Below are positions 44,670 through 52,909 of a stretch of 64,000 nt of DNA, in pieces. The notes beneath the pieces were generated by a model. The model did not search any database. It saw only the letters and a list, made by a program, of their open reading frames with translations, and had not been told where the DNA came from. Within the stretch, counting starts at the first letter, position 1; each line of letters starts with the position of its first letter. This stretch comes from DASZIT01 sp036268775 (GTDB lineage: Bacteria; Actinomycetota; Acidimicrobiia; Acidimicrobiales; RAAP-2). Where the stretch lies: assembly GCA_036268775.1 (NCBI GenBank), contig DATATM010000012.1:360637-424636 (forward strand). Direction: 5' to 3'. Made by a program: the position numbers and the translations under genes.

Positions 44670-45129
44670 GGGTCGCCTCCGATCCTCCGGTGCCGGCGGT
44701 CGGCCGCCACTTCCAGACCAGGTACTGGTGATCGTCGTCTTCGTAGAGGGTGTCGAGCACCACCTCCACCTCGGTCCCGACCTCCAGGTCATCGACGGTG
44801 ACGCCGGCCACCACCTGGCCCATCACCACCATCTTCTCGGCCGAGAGCTCGACGGCGGCGATGGAGAACGGCACGTAGGGGTCGGCGGCCTGGTACGGCT
44901 TGGGCGGCTGGTAGCAGGCGTCGGTATACGACCAGACGGTGCCGGTCCGGCTCAGCTCGGTCTCGGCGAACTCGGTGCTCTGGCATTCCGGGTTGCGGCA
45001 GAAGAAGGTCTCTTTCGGGAAGGCGAAGGTGCCACAGGAGGTGCACCGGCTCCCGAGCAGGGCGGGGGCGGTGTCATCGAGGGTGAACCAGCCGTCGACG
45101 GCGGGGACCCGGGTTTTGGGGGAGGGCAT
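44662..45129 (-). CDS. DUF35 Zn-ribbon/OB-fold partner of thiolase
   Basis: A 155-residue protein with a zinc ribbon (CTSCG then CRNPEC, about 29-49) and an OB-fold (GTVWSYTDACYQPPKPY, YVPFSIAAVELSAEKMVVMG). DUF35 proteins bind and stabilise thiolase-like enzymes and acyl-CoA; the downstream overlapping thiolase is the evident partner. Confidence 0.92.
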   Translation of the reverse strand: MPSPKTRVPAVDGWFTLDDTAPALLGSRCTSCGTFAFPKETFFCRNPECQSTEFAETELSRTGTVWSYTDACYQPPKPYQAADPYVPFSIAAVELSAEKMVVMGQVVAGVTVDDLEVGTEVEVVLDTLYEDDDHQYLVWKWRPTAGTGGSEATHA

Positions 45130-45177
45130 CTGCGAATCCTAACGCCCCGTCAGATACCGGGTCCGGGGGTGGGTCGC

Positions 45178-46422
45178 CTAGGAGTTGGAGCCGCCGAGGC
45201 CGCCGCGGCCCCGGGACTCGGCGATCCGCCGGTCGTCCCAACCCAAAAGGTCGCGCACCACCTCTTCGGTGTGCTGCCCGACCGTCGGGGCCTTGGTGGG
45301 GACGGGGAGCTCCTCGTCGACGAACTTTACCGGGCTGGGGAGCTGTTCGGCCCCGAGCCGGCTGGTGGGGTACCACCGGAACCGGTCCTCGAACTGGGGA
45401 TCGTCGGCGATGGTTTCGGGGGAGTTGATCGGGCCGACCGGGAAGTTGGCGGTGACTCCGAAGTCGATCCACTCCAGGGCGGTCTTGGTGAGGAAGATGG
45501 CCTTCAACTCGGTGCGCAGCTCAGTGTTGTTCCGGGCATGGTCGGCGAACTTGGACCCCGGCCAGCGCTCGAACAGGTCAACCCGGCCGACGGCTTCGCA
45601 GAAGTTCTTCCAGAAGGCCTGCTCGGAAGCCATGAACAGGACGTACCGGCCGTCCTTGGCCTCGTAGACCTGGTAGCGGACGCCCTCGATCATCCCGGCG
45701 GTCCCGGGGGCCCGGCGCTCGTAGTCGTCGGCCTTGTTTCCGGTGACCTCCGACTGCGGGCGCTGGTAGGCGCGCCAGGTCTCGCTCCGATACCAGTCCA
45801 TGGCGGCGGCGGCATCCGACTGGGCGACCTCGAGGAACGAACCTTCTCCGGTCTCCTTGGCCCGGATGACCGCGGCCAGGATCCCCAGCGCCCCGAAGAG
45901 GGGGCCGGCGTGGATCCCCATCGAGGCGTGCTCGGGGAGATAGGCGAAGCCGTCGTCATTGACCTGGGGGGAGACGATGCCGGCCCAGGTGTCGAAGGCC
46001 ACCCCGTGCGCCGGGAGGTTCTGGTAGGGGCCGGTCATCCCGTAGCCGGAGATGGTGCAGAAGACGATCTTGGGGTTGATCTGGCGGAGGTCGTCGTAGC
46101 CCACCCCCCGACGGGCGAGGCCGCCGGGGCGCATGGCCTCGACCACCACATCGGCGGTCTTGGCCAGCTCCTTGAAGATGGCGACGTCCTCGTCCTGGCG
46201 GAGATCCATCACGATGCTGCGCTTCCCCCGGTTGATGTGGAGGTGCATGAGCGAGACGCCCTCGACGATGGGCCAGGTCATCTCCCGGATGTAGTCGCCG
46301 CTGGGCGGCTCCACCTTGATGACCTCGGCGCCCAGGTCGACCAGGGGCATGGTGATGGCGGCCGGCCCGAGGGCGGAACACTCGATGACCCGGATACCCG
46401 AGAGTGGAGCTGCGGCGGCCAT
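45178..46422 (-). CDS. CaiB/BaiF family CoA-transferase
   Basis: A 414-residue family III CoA-transferase. N-terminal LSGIRVIECSALGPAAI, CoA-binding region GKRSIVMDLRQDED, VVEAMRPGGLARRGVGYDDL, GMTGPY and the catalytic-Asp region AHGVAFDTWAGI. It moves CoA between organic acids or racemises acyl-CoA. Upstream of the DUF35/thiolase pair by 48 bp on the same strand, probably one operon that activates and shortens a side chain. Confidence 0.93.
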   Translation of the reverse strand: MAAAAPLSGIRVIECSALGPAAITMPLVDLGAEVIKVEPPSGDYIREMTWPIVEGVSLMHLHINRGKRSIVMDLRQDEDVAIFKELAKTADVVVEAMRPGGLARRGVGYDDLRQINPKIVFCTISGYGMTGPYQNLPAHGVAFDTWAGIVSPQVNDDGFAYLPEHASMGIHAGPLFGALGILAAVIRAKETGEGSFLEVAQSDAAAAMDWYRSETWRAYQRPQSEVTGNKADDYERRAPGTAGMIEGVRYQVYEAKDGRYVLFMASEQAFWKNFCEAVGRVDLFERWPGSKFADHARNNTELRTELKAIFLTKTALEWIDFGVTANFPVGPINSPETIADDPQFEDRFRWYPTSRLGAEQLPSPVKFVDEELPVPTKAPTVGQHTEEVVRDLLGWDDRRIAESRGRGGLGGSNS

Positions 46423-46571
46423 GCGGTCCTCCAGGAGACGTGGGCGGTACGACGTGCGGCTCGGAAGCCTATCGGAGGCCTACGATCGGTCCATCGCCGC
46501 CGACCAGGTCAACAGAGTCGACGTCGGCTGTCCATCCCGTCGGGCCGTGCTGAACAGGAAACGAGAACGTC

Positions 46572-47540
46572 ATGAAAGCTGCTGTGTATTACGAGACCGG
46601 TGGTCCCGAGGTGTTCCGTTACGAGGAGGTGCCCGACCCCACCGTCGGACCTGACGACGTCCTCATCCGGATCGAGGCGGTGAGCATCGAGGGCGGTGAC
46701 ACCCTCAATCGCCTCCAGGGGCTACTCACCACTACTCCCCACATCGTCGGCTACCAGGCGGCCGGACCGGTGGTGGCGATCGGCGAGAAGGTAACCGGAA
46801 TCGCGGTCGGCGATCGGGTGGTCACCGTCGGGTTGGACGGGTCCCACGCCGAGCTCCGGGCCGCCGGTCAGACGTTCTGCTGGGTCATCCCGGCGGGGTT
46901 GTCGACCGAGGAGGCGGCCTGCGTGCCGGTTCCGTTCGGGACGGCCAACGACTGCCTCTTCGAGTTCGGGCACCTCCAGCCGGGGGAGACGGCCCTCATC
47001 CACGCCGGGGCCAGCGGGGTGGGGATCGCCGCCATCCAATTGGCCAAGCGAGCCGGCGCCCGGGTGCTCGCCACCGCATCGAGTGACGAGCGGCTCTCCC
47101 GCCTGGTGGAGTTGGGTCTCGACCACGGCATCAACTATGCCGCCACCGACTTCGCCGTCGCGGTGCGGGAGCTCACCGACGGCCGAGGGGCGGACGTCAT
47201 CGTCGATTCGATCGGTGGGTCCACGCTGCAGAAAAGCCTGCAGTGCCTGGCCTACCGGGGACGGTGCATGACCTTCGGCGATGCCGGCCGGGAGACCCCG
47301 TCCACGTTGGACATCTCGACGATGCGGGCCAACAACCAGACCCTGGTCGGTTACTTCCTGGGGGCCGAGCTGTTCCTCAGTCCCCGCCCCCACGCCATGA
47401 TCGCCGGGTTGCTCGACGACATCGCCTCCGGCGCGCTCCGGGTGGTGATCGACCGGCGCTTCTCGCTGGAGGAGGCCGGCGAGGCCCATGCCTACATCGA
47501 GAGCCGCCAGGCGTTCGGCCGGGTCCTCCTCGTCCCGTGA
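46572..47540 (+). CDS. Zinc-binding-dehydrogenase-type quinone oxidoreductase
   Basis: A 322-residue MDR protein of the QOR family. ALIHAGASGVGIAAIQLAKR is the cofactor motif, with VGYQAAGPVVAIG and GDRVVTVGLDGSHAELRA before it. No structural zinc site. Start MKAAVYYETGG at 46572 with AGGAAACGAG upstream. It is divergent from the CoA-transferase operon across 149 bp and is the last protein gene before the change in genome style. Confidence 0.92.
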   Translation: MKAAVYYETGGPEVFRYEEVPDPTVGPDDVLIRIEAVSIEGGDTLNRLQGLLTTTPHIVGYQAAGPVVAIGEKVTGIAVGDRVVTVGLDGSHAELRAAGQTFCWVIPAGLSTEEAACVPVPFGTANDCLFEFGHLQPGETALIHAGASGVGIAAIQLAKRAGARVLATASSDERLSRLVELGLDHGINYAATDFAVAVRELTDGRGADVIVDSIGGSTLQKSLQCLAYRGRCMTFGDAGRETPSTLDISTMRANNQTLVGYFLGAELFLSPRPHAMIAGLLDDIASGALRVVIDRRFSLEEAGEAHAYIESRQAFGRVLLVP

Positions 47541-47658
47541 TCCCCGGCGACGGCGAAGATGAGTGCGGCACCGTCGGTTGACGGTCACGAGGAGAGGGGC
47601 CGACCGGACCGGATATGATGGCCCGCTGCCCCGGTTGGCAACCTGATTGGGGCGACCA

Positions 47659-47732
47659 GCGCTCGTAGCTCAACGGATTAGAGCATCTGACTACGGATCA
47701 GAAGGTTGCAGGTTCGAATCCTGCCGAGCGCG
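47659..47732 (+). tRNA. tRNA-Arg(ACG)
   Basis: GCGCTCGTAGCTCAACGG begins the gene. Acceptor GCGCTCG pairs with CGAGCGC, anticodon stem TCTGA/TCAGA with loop CTACGGA gives ACG, T-arm GCAGGTTCGAATCCTGC. CCA not encoded. It sits exactly where gene style changes and could be an integration site. Confidence 0.96.
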
Positions 47733-47831
47733 CGTTTTGGACGTCCGTTTCAGACGGCCGGTGATTTCTGTCGAAGTTCGGTCTCCACCGCGACGGCTGC
47801 GTGTGGGGGGCGACGAAGGAGGCGGTGATCC

Positions 47832-48434
47832 ATGCGATCCGACATCAGACCTGGCGGCACCTTCCCCGACTACGCGCTGCCGGATCACACCGACACGGTC
47901 CGTAAGCTCAGCGAGCTCCAAGGCGACGACCCGCTGGTCCTGACCCTGGCGCGGGGCAATTACTGTCCGAAGGAGCACCAGCAGCACCTGGAGCTAGCGG
48001 CGAAATATCCGAAGTTCGCCGTCAGCTACACCCAGATCGTCACGATTTCGACCGACGACCACCACACGACACAAGAGTTCCGCCTCTCTGTCGGCGCGGT
48101 ATGGCCATTCCTCTCCGACACTGCTCGCACGATTCAGAAGGACCTCGACATCCAGGAATACACCGACCCCGAGCACGACCCGATGATCCCCCACACCCTC
48201 GTGCTCAAGGCCGGGCTGGTCATCCACAGCATTTACAACGGCTACTGGTTCTGGGGGCGTCCCTCGTTCGTGGATCTCTGGTACGACCTACGGACCGTGA
48301 CCAGCGAGAGCCGTCCCGACTGGGATCTAAGCAAGACCGGGCTACGCGAAGCGTGGGATGCGGACGACTACTCGCCATTTCATGGATGGGACAGGCGCTC
48401 CCCTCAGGCGCTGCCGTCGTCCTACAACTCCTAG
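47832..48434 (+). CDS. Redoxin/peroxiredoxin-like protein
   Basis: A 200-residue AhpC/TSA-fold protein. GGTFPDYALPDHTDTVRKLS opens the fold, and the only cysteine, C45 in RGNYCPKEHQ, occupies the peroxidatic position. A threonine/serine normally sits three residues earlier in the TxxC motif; here it is GNYC. Single-Cys peroxidase or electron-transfer function is plausible, not proven. A strong hairpin follows. Confidence 0.82.
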   Translation: MRSDIRPGGTFPDYALPDHTDTVRKLSELQGDDPLVLTLARGNYCPKEHQQHLELAAKYPKFAVSYTQIVTISTDDHHTTQEFRLSVGAVWPFLSDTARTIQKDLDIQEYTDPEHDPMIPHTLVLKAGLVIHSIYNGYWFWGRPSFVDLWYDLRTVTSESRPDWDLSKTGLREAWDADDYSPFHGWDRRSPQALPSSYNS

Positions 48435-48443
48435 TCGGGATCG

Positions 48444-48473
48444 CAGAGGGGCCCGAGGCGGCGGGCCCCTCTG
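48444..48473 (+). terminator. Terminator hairpin after redoxin gene
   Basis: CAGAGGGGCCCG, loop AGGCGG, CGGGCCCCTCTG: a perfect 12-bp GC-rich stem starting 10 bp after the stop. A TTTTT run begins at 48484 on the rightward strand. It separates the redoxin gene from the convergent gene and may also stop leftward transcripts. Confidence 0.85.
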
Positions 48474-48486
48474 ATCACTCGGCTTT

Positions 48487-48891
48487 TTACGGCACCGCGC
48501 CGTAGGACTTGCGCGCGGGGACTTGCGTCGGGACTGTGGTGTGGACGCCCGCAGCGCTGGCCGCGGACACGGCCACGTCACCTGCGCCTGGCGCGACGGC
48601 GCCGGGTTGATGGCCGCCGACGCTGGTGCCGCGATACGGCGCGACGTTGGTCACCGCCGGACGACTGGCTGTCGCCGGGCTGAGACCCGGTGTTCCCGAC
48701 AAGCCAAGCGCGCGGCTCTGGATCGATGAATGACGCGTGGCGGTCGCGCTACGCGGATGGGTGGTGCCCTGCTGGGCGACGATCAGGACAGCCACGGCGA
48801 TCGCCACCAGTATGCCCAATCCCAGGACGATCATCCCTCTGGCGCCGCTGGACTCCTGCTTGCTGCGCAGCGTTGTTGCAAGCGTGCTCAT
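48487..48891 (-). CDS. Small single-pass membrane protein, unknown
   Basis: A 134-residue protein from ATG 48891, with GGAGGGG just upstream; the frame is open further but without support. One transmembrane helix (MIVLGLGILVAIAVAVLIVA, about 21-40) after a short charged N-terminus, then a Ser/Thr/Pro/Ala-rich, low-complexity tail predicted outside. No known motif. Could be a wall-spanning or linker protein. Confidence 0.62.
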   Translation of the reverse strand: MSTLATTLRSKQESSGARGMIVLGLGILVAIAVAVLIVAQQGTTHPRSATATRHSSIQSRALGLSGTPGLSPATASRPAVTNVAPYRGTSVGGHQPGAVAPGAGDVAVSAASAAGVHTTVPTQVPARKSYGAVP

Positions 48892-49148
48892 TGCCCCTCC
48901 TAGTGTTGTGGCTGACAGGACGATGCGCCACATGTCCGGCTCGTCACAGTTCGTGCAAATCGGTGCACGTGACTCGCGAAGAAGTGTCCGTCGCGCGGCC
49001 ACTGCTTCCCACCCAATGCTGGAGCTCGCTGTGTCCAGGCCTGGACCTTGTCGTCCCCAGCGCGCGCGACAACCGGCGCGCTTGCTTGCGATTTCGCCGT
49101 GGTTGGCCCCGGCCGCGCGTCTTGGACGGTTCAGGGCCGCCCGCGGGT

Positions 49149-50174
49149 TTAGTCGTGGTGGGTGATCTTCGCCAGCGCGCCGGCAAATGAGCCGGTGTTC
49201 AGACCCCAGGAGGGATCGCCCCACAAGAACGGTACGATCTCGAACAGCCGCAGCTTGGCCAGACCGATCAGCGCCTGGTAGGCATACGTCTTGACGTGCC
49301 TTGGGTTCGTCGAGCCCCACGTGTTGCGATGCGAGGTCCAGCCGTACTCGTTGGCCGAGACCGGCGTTCCGCCGCGGCCGTACCGTCGCATCTCAGCGAG
49401 CGCGTCACCGGCCACCGAGATCGTCTGGTCCGGCGTCGCCCCGTAGGGGTGGATGGCGACGGCGTCCAGGATCTTGCCCCGGAATGCCTTGAGCAGACGG
49501 GGCAGCGAGGACTCGGTCCACGCCAGTCCGCCCGTCAGGACCCGCGCGTGGGGATCGGCACGGTGCACGACGGTGCGGACCACCTCGTACATGCGCGCGT
49601 AGTTCGAGAGGTTGATGTCGGTGCCCCAGTCGTGGATGTTGTCGGGCTCGTTCCAGACCTCCACGGTGGTCACCGGCACGTAGGGGATCTTGGGATTGGC
49701 CTTCCAAAAGGCGCCGTGCGGGCCGTAGCGCTTCATGAAAGCGCTCGCGTAATAGGCGAAATTTCCGTTGTGGGCCGGCGGCAGGTAGGCGATCGCCCGC
49801 CCCGAGGAGAGATGCAGGACGTTGGACCGGGGTCCCTCGGCCCACCGCGGGGCGAACGCCAGCGTCGGCTCCCAGCGCAGGTGAGCGGCGCCCATCTCGG
49901 AGACGAGCAAGTCGTCGTAGGCCCAGTCAAAGCGGTGGCGGCCGCCGACCGGAGCCTTGGGCTCGGTGATCCCCCAGTCCGAATCAGCACGCCCCACCCG
50001 CCCCCCGGCCTTGTACAACGAGTCCAGGCTGCTCATTACCTTCGTCTGCGACCACTCGCCGCGCACCTGATTCGTGAAGACGCCGCCGACCTCGGCGCCG
50101 AAGGTGGTGGCGCCCGCGGTTGCGGGAACGGCGAGAGCGAGGAGGGACAGGAGGAATGGCAGACAGCGCTTCAT
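49149..50174 (-). CDS. Secreted glycoside-hydrolase-like protein (clan GH-A fold)
   Basis: A 341-residue exported protein from ATG 50174 (GTG 50183 also in frame). Signal peptide MKRCLPFLLSLLALAVPATAGA. The TIM-barrel shows VTTVEVWNEPDN, whose Asn-Glu is the acid/base pair of GH5/GH39-like enzymes, VAIHPYGATPDQ, and SANEYGWTSH with a candidate nucleophile Glu. Substrate unknown. This type of secreted barrel is frequent in Solirubrobacterales. Confidence 0.82.
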   Translation of the reverse strand: MKRCLPFLLSLLALAVPATAGATTFGAEVGGVFTNQVRGEWSQTKVMSSLDSLYKAGGRVGRADSDWGITEPKAPVGGRHRFDWAYDDLLVSEMGAAHLRWEPTLAFAPRWAEGPRSNVLHLSSGRAIAYLPPAHNGNFAYYASAFMKRYGPHGAFWKANPKIPYVPVTTVEVWNEPDNIHDWGTDINLSNYARMYEVVRTVVHRADPHARVLTGGLAWTESSLPRLLKAFRGKILDAVAIHPYGATPDQTISVAGDALAEMRRYGRGGTPVSANEYGWTSHRNTWGSTNPRHVKTYAYQALIGLAKLRLFEIVPFLWGDPSWGLNTGSFAGALAKITHHD

Positions 50175-50347
50175 GGGCCTCACAGAGGTCGCGGAACCGG
50201 GACGAGGACTAGAACACGCTTGCCGGCCACTTGTTGTGGTGAGCGTCGCGCCCCGCGGCCCGCGACCTCCTCCGCGCTTCGGCGTTGGCCGCGTGGCTCA
50301 TCGCTCGAGAGTAACGGCCTCGCTGAGGGGTCTCGACGTCCTGCAGT

Positions 50348-50854
50348 TCACCCAGAGTCGGATCTCGGAGGCTCAAGCATCTTGAAATACCTCGTGATGG
50401 CGAGCGGCGTGAACCCAGCCGCCTCATAGGTGCGGCGGGCCGCGAGGTGACCCGGGTCGCCTCCGGTCTCGACCATCGCGACGCGCGCGCCGCTCTCCAG
50501 TAGCCATCGAGTCGCCCATCCAGTCAGCGATGATCCGATCCCGGCGCCCTGGCAATCGGGATCTACGGCGACCATGACGATTTCTCCGATCTCACTGTCG
50601 GCGGGCACGGTCGCAGCGACGAAGCCGACGATCCGGGCATCGACCTCGGCCACCCAGACGGTGACCGCTTGGTCGTTGATCACCCGGCGAACGTCGGCCG
50701 CTTGGCCCTCGTGCCAATCACCGCGCAGCAGCTCGAACAGCCGGCCTCCGATCGCGTTGCGCAGCGACGCGAACACCGGTGCCCAGGCGCGCAACGACAG
50801 GGTCACGATCGCCGCGATGTCCTCGGAGGCATACGGTCGAACGCTGGGCTGCAT
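50348..50854 (-). CDS. GNAT family N-acetyltransferase
   Basis: A 168-residue GNAT protein: VRPYASEDIAAIVTLSLRAW opening, the acetyl-CoA-binding strand and loop GEIVMVAVDPDCQGAGIGSSL with the Q/RxxGxG/A motif, and the final strand AARRTYEAAGFTPL. It acetylates a small molecule or protein amine; the substrate is unknown. Intact, on the same strand as the flanking genes. Confidence 0.9.
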   Translation of the reverse strand: MQPSVRPYASEDIAAIVTLSLRAWAPVFASLRNAIGGRLFELLRGDWHEGQAADVRRVINDQAVTVWVAEVDARIVGFVAATVPADSEIGEIVMVAVDPDCQGAGIGSSLTGWATRWLLESGARVAMVETGGDPGHLAARRTYEAAGFTPLAITRYFKMLEPPRSDSG

Positions 50855-50992
50855 CTAGATCATCGTCGCAGCTTCGCGTGGGCACCACGAAGGACTTGGC
50901 GAGCAGGTTGAGCTCCGCATCGGAGCCGAGCGGCCTGACGGGCAATTATCGGCTCAACTTCTCGCGGGCGGCTGTTCGGTCTGTTGGCCGGT

Positions 50993-51850
50993 TCAGGTGG
51001 TCGCTATCAGCAGATCCTCTCCGCTTGACGGGCGAAGGCCGTCGGTCCGATTGGCGAAGTAGCGCTCAGCGAGCAAAGTTCCAGACACGTACTGGGCGTG
51101 CTTGAAGCCGACTGCGCGGGCCAGCGCCAGCACTTCCTCCGGGGTGTAGAAGGTGACGAACGGCGTTCCGGCTGCTCGCGCACCGTTCTGGGCCGCATCG
51201 AACCCGGGTCGATCGGCATGATCGAGGAGTTCGGTCGGCAACAGGAACGTCATGGCGAGTGTCGAGGCGGGCGTTAGCCCGGCGATCTGGCGCAGGGTGG
51301 CCCCGTTGGTGTCCTTGGTGAGGTACATGCTGACGCCGGTCGAGACGACGACCGCCGGCTGGCCGGGATCGAAACCGGCGCCGATCAGCTGCTCCCACTA
51401 CGACTCATCCGCCTCGAAGTCGACCGGGACCAACCGCAGCCATGCTGGGATGCCGAAGCCCAGCTCGAGCAGGCGCCGGCGCTTCCACGCCTGGGGAGCA
51501 GGCTGGTCGACCTCGAACACACGGAGGCGGCAGGCGATCTCCGGCCTGCGCTGGGCGAAGGTGTCCAGACCGGCGCCCAAGATGACGTATTGGGCGACGC
51601 CTCGGCCGGCCTGCTCGGCAACCAGATCCTCGATGAAACGAGCTCGGGCGACAATCGCCGCCCTGAACCGGCTCGTGCCGGCGGGGTGCATGTCCGGGCG
51701 CCGGCGCCAACCGGCATCGGGGGCTTCCAGCTGCAGGGCGATCTCGTCTTCAAGCACGTGGGGCGGCGGGTCGACGTGAACGTGCATCGCCCGCCAGAGG
51801 GCGACCCGCACCGCGGTGCCGTCCGCAGCGGCGGTCAGCTCATCAGCCAT
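50993..51850 (-). pseudogene. SAM-dependent methyltransferase (LCMT/Ppm1 family) with in-frame amber codon
   Basis: One continuous frame of 286 codons from ATG 51850 encodes a TIGR00027-type O-methyltransferase: YVILGAGLDTFAQRRP SAM motif, FEVDQPAPQAWKRRRL, then DFEADES, a TAG stop at 51398-51400, then WEQLIGAGFDPGQPAVVVST and GVSMYLTKD. In this family the stop position is normally tryptophan (WW), so a single TGG-to-TAG change explains it. Everything downstream keeps frame and family similarity, so the lesion is recent or a sequence error. Confidence 0.85.
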
Positions 51851-51869
51851 GGTGCTGCTCTCCTTGCGG

Positions 51870-52213
51870 TCAGCTCTTGGCCGGGGCCTGGAGACTCCAG
51901 ATGCGCCCGTCGGGGTCACGGACGCTCGTCTCCCTGGTCCCGTAATGCGTGTCCTCGAACCTGGTGACCACCTCGATGACAGGGTCGGGATGGAAGGCCT
52001 CCTCATCCGCCACCTTCAGCACAATCCGCACTCCGGGCTGCCGATCCTCGGGGATCTCGGCGACGAAGACGTAGGGCCCATCTCGATTGCGGAGCTGGCC
52101 GGAGGCGTGATCGGTGGAGAACTCCAACTCGAAACCCAGAGCCTGGAAGAACTGCGCCGCCCTGCCCCAGTTGTGGGTCTCCAGAACACGGCCTCGATGC
52201 CATCGGTCGTCAT
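51870..52213 (-). pseudogene. VOC/glyoxalase-family protein with 1-nt frameshift
   Basis: ATG 52213 with GGGAGA upstream encodes MTTDGIEAVFW, then the frame is lost at about 52180; one added G after TGG restores ETHNWGRAAQFFQALGFELE and joins the remaining frame FSTDHASGQLRNRDGPYVFV to the C-terminus DPDGRIWSLQAPAK. The intact product would be about 114 residues. It lies 19 bp before the equally damaged methyltransferase gene, probably an old operon. Confidence 0.8.
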
Positions 52214-52308
52214 GTCAGGTCTCCCGTTTGGATCGTCGGCTATCGCGGACGATGGGTGTCGTCGTCCACCACCACAATGCTAGCATCCTAGCGGCATAGG
52301 AACGGTCG

Positions 52309-52866
52309 CTAGAGCGGCGGGACCTGGTTATTGACCTGCGGCCCGTGATACAGATGATCGTGGCCCCGGCAGGCGGCCGGGAACGTGAACTGGACGCTGT
52401 CGCTGCGCACGCCGTTGTAGCTTGCGAACAGGGTTACGCGGCCGAGTGTGCCGACCTTGCACCGCGGGTCGGTGCTGCTCTGCACGCGGACGACGATCTT
52501 CATGATGTTCCCGGGTACACCCCACATCACCGCCACGTGCGAGTGGTAGACCAGGTGGTGCTTGACCGTCATGATGATCAGGCGGTCGGGCTGGTGGCGG
52601 ACACGATCGACCTGACAGAGGATCCCCGAGACGGTGTTGGCGGCCAGGTTGATGTGACCATGCCCGCGGGCGTAGCTGCCGCTCGCCCCGGTGATCGGCG
52701 CGCCCGTGTGAAACCCCCATGGTGGAATCCCGCCGACGATCGGAATCTGAGCGCAGTACTGAACCGGTAACGCCGCCGCCGAGCCGGTCATGCTGATCAG
52801 CGCCAGCAGCGGCGTCAGCACCAGAGCCGCGTGTCCAACGCGGCGTGTGATGTGACTTCCGCGCAT
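52309..52866 (-). CDS. Secreted protein of unknown function
   Basis: A 185-residue exported protein. Signal peptide RRVGHAALVLTPLLALISMTGSAAA (cleaved near residue 33), then a beta-rich domain with four cysteines (QYCAQIP, ILCQVDR, PRCKVG, AACRGHDH), likely two disulfides. His-rich spots at VKHHLVYHSH and RGHDHLYHGPQ. No family recognised. Confidence 0.68.
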   Translation of the reverse strand: MRGSHITRRVGHAALVLTPLLALISMTGSAAALPVQYCAQIPIVGGIPPWGFHTGAPITGASGSYARGHGHINLAANTVSGILCQVDRVRHQPDRLIIMTVKHHLVYHSHVAVMWGVPGNIMKIVVRVQSSTDPRCKVGTLGRVTLFASYNGVRSDSVQFTFPAACRGHDHLYHGPQVNNQVPPL

Positions 52867-52909
52867 CCCGGCCGACTATAACCCTCCGCATCCAGACCAC
52901 CGCGACTGG

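Noticed and set aside
48892..49148. Reading frame upstream of the small membrane protein with APICTNCDEPDMW, zinc-ribbon-like
   Set aside because: Only one CxxC pair, no start with a ribosome site, and the strong GGAGGGG site marks ATG 48891 as the real start; could be a remnant.
51398..51400. Amber recoding (for example pyrrolysine or a reassigned TAG)
   Set aside because: The expected residue is tryptophan, one base away from TAG. Nothing in the window points to a suppressor system.
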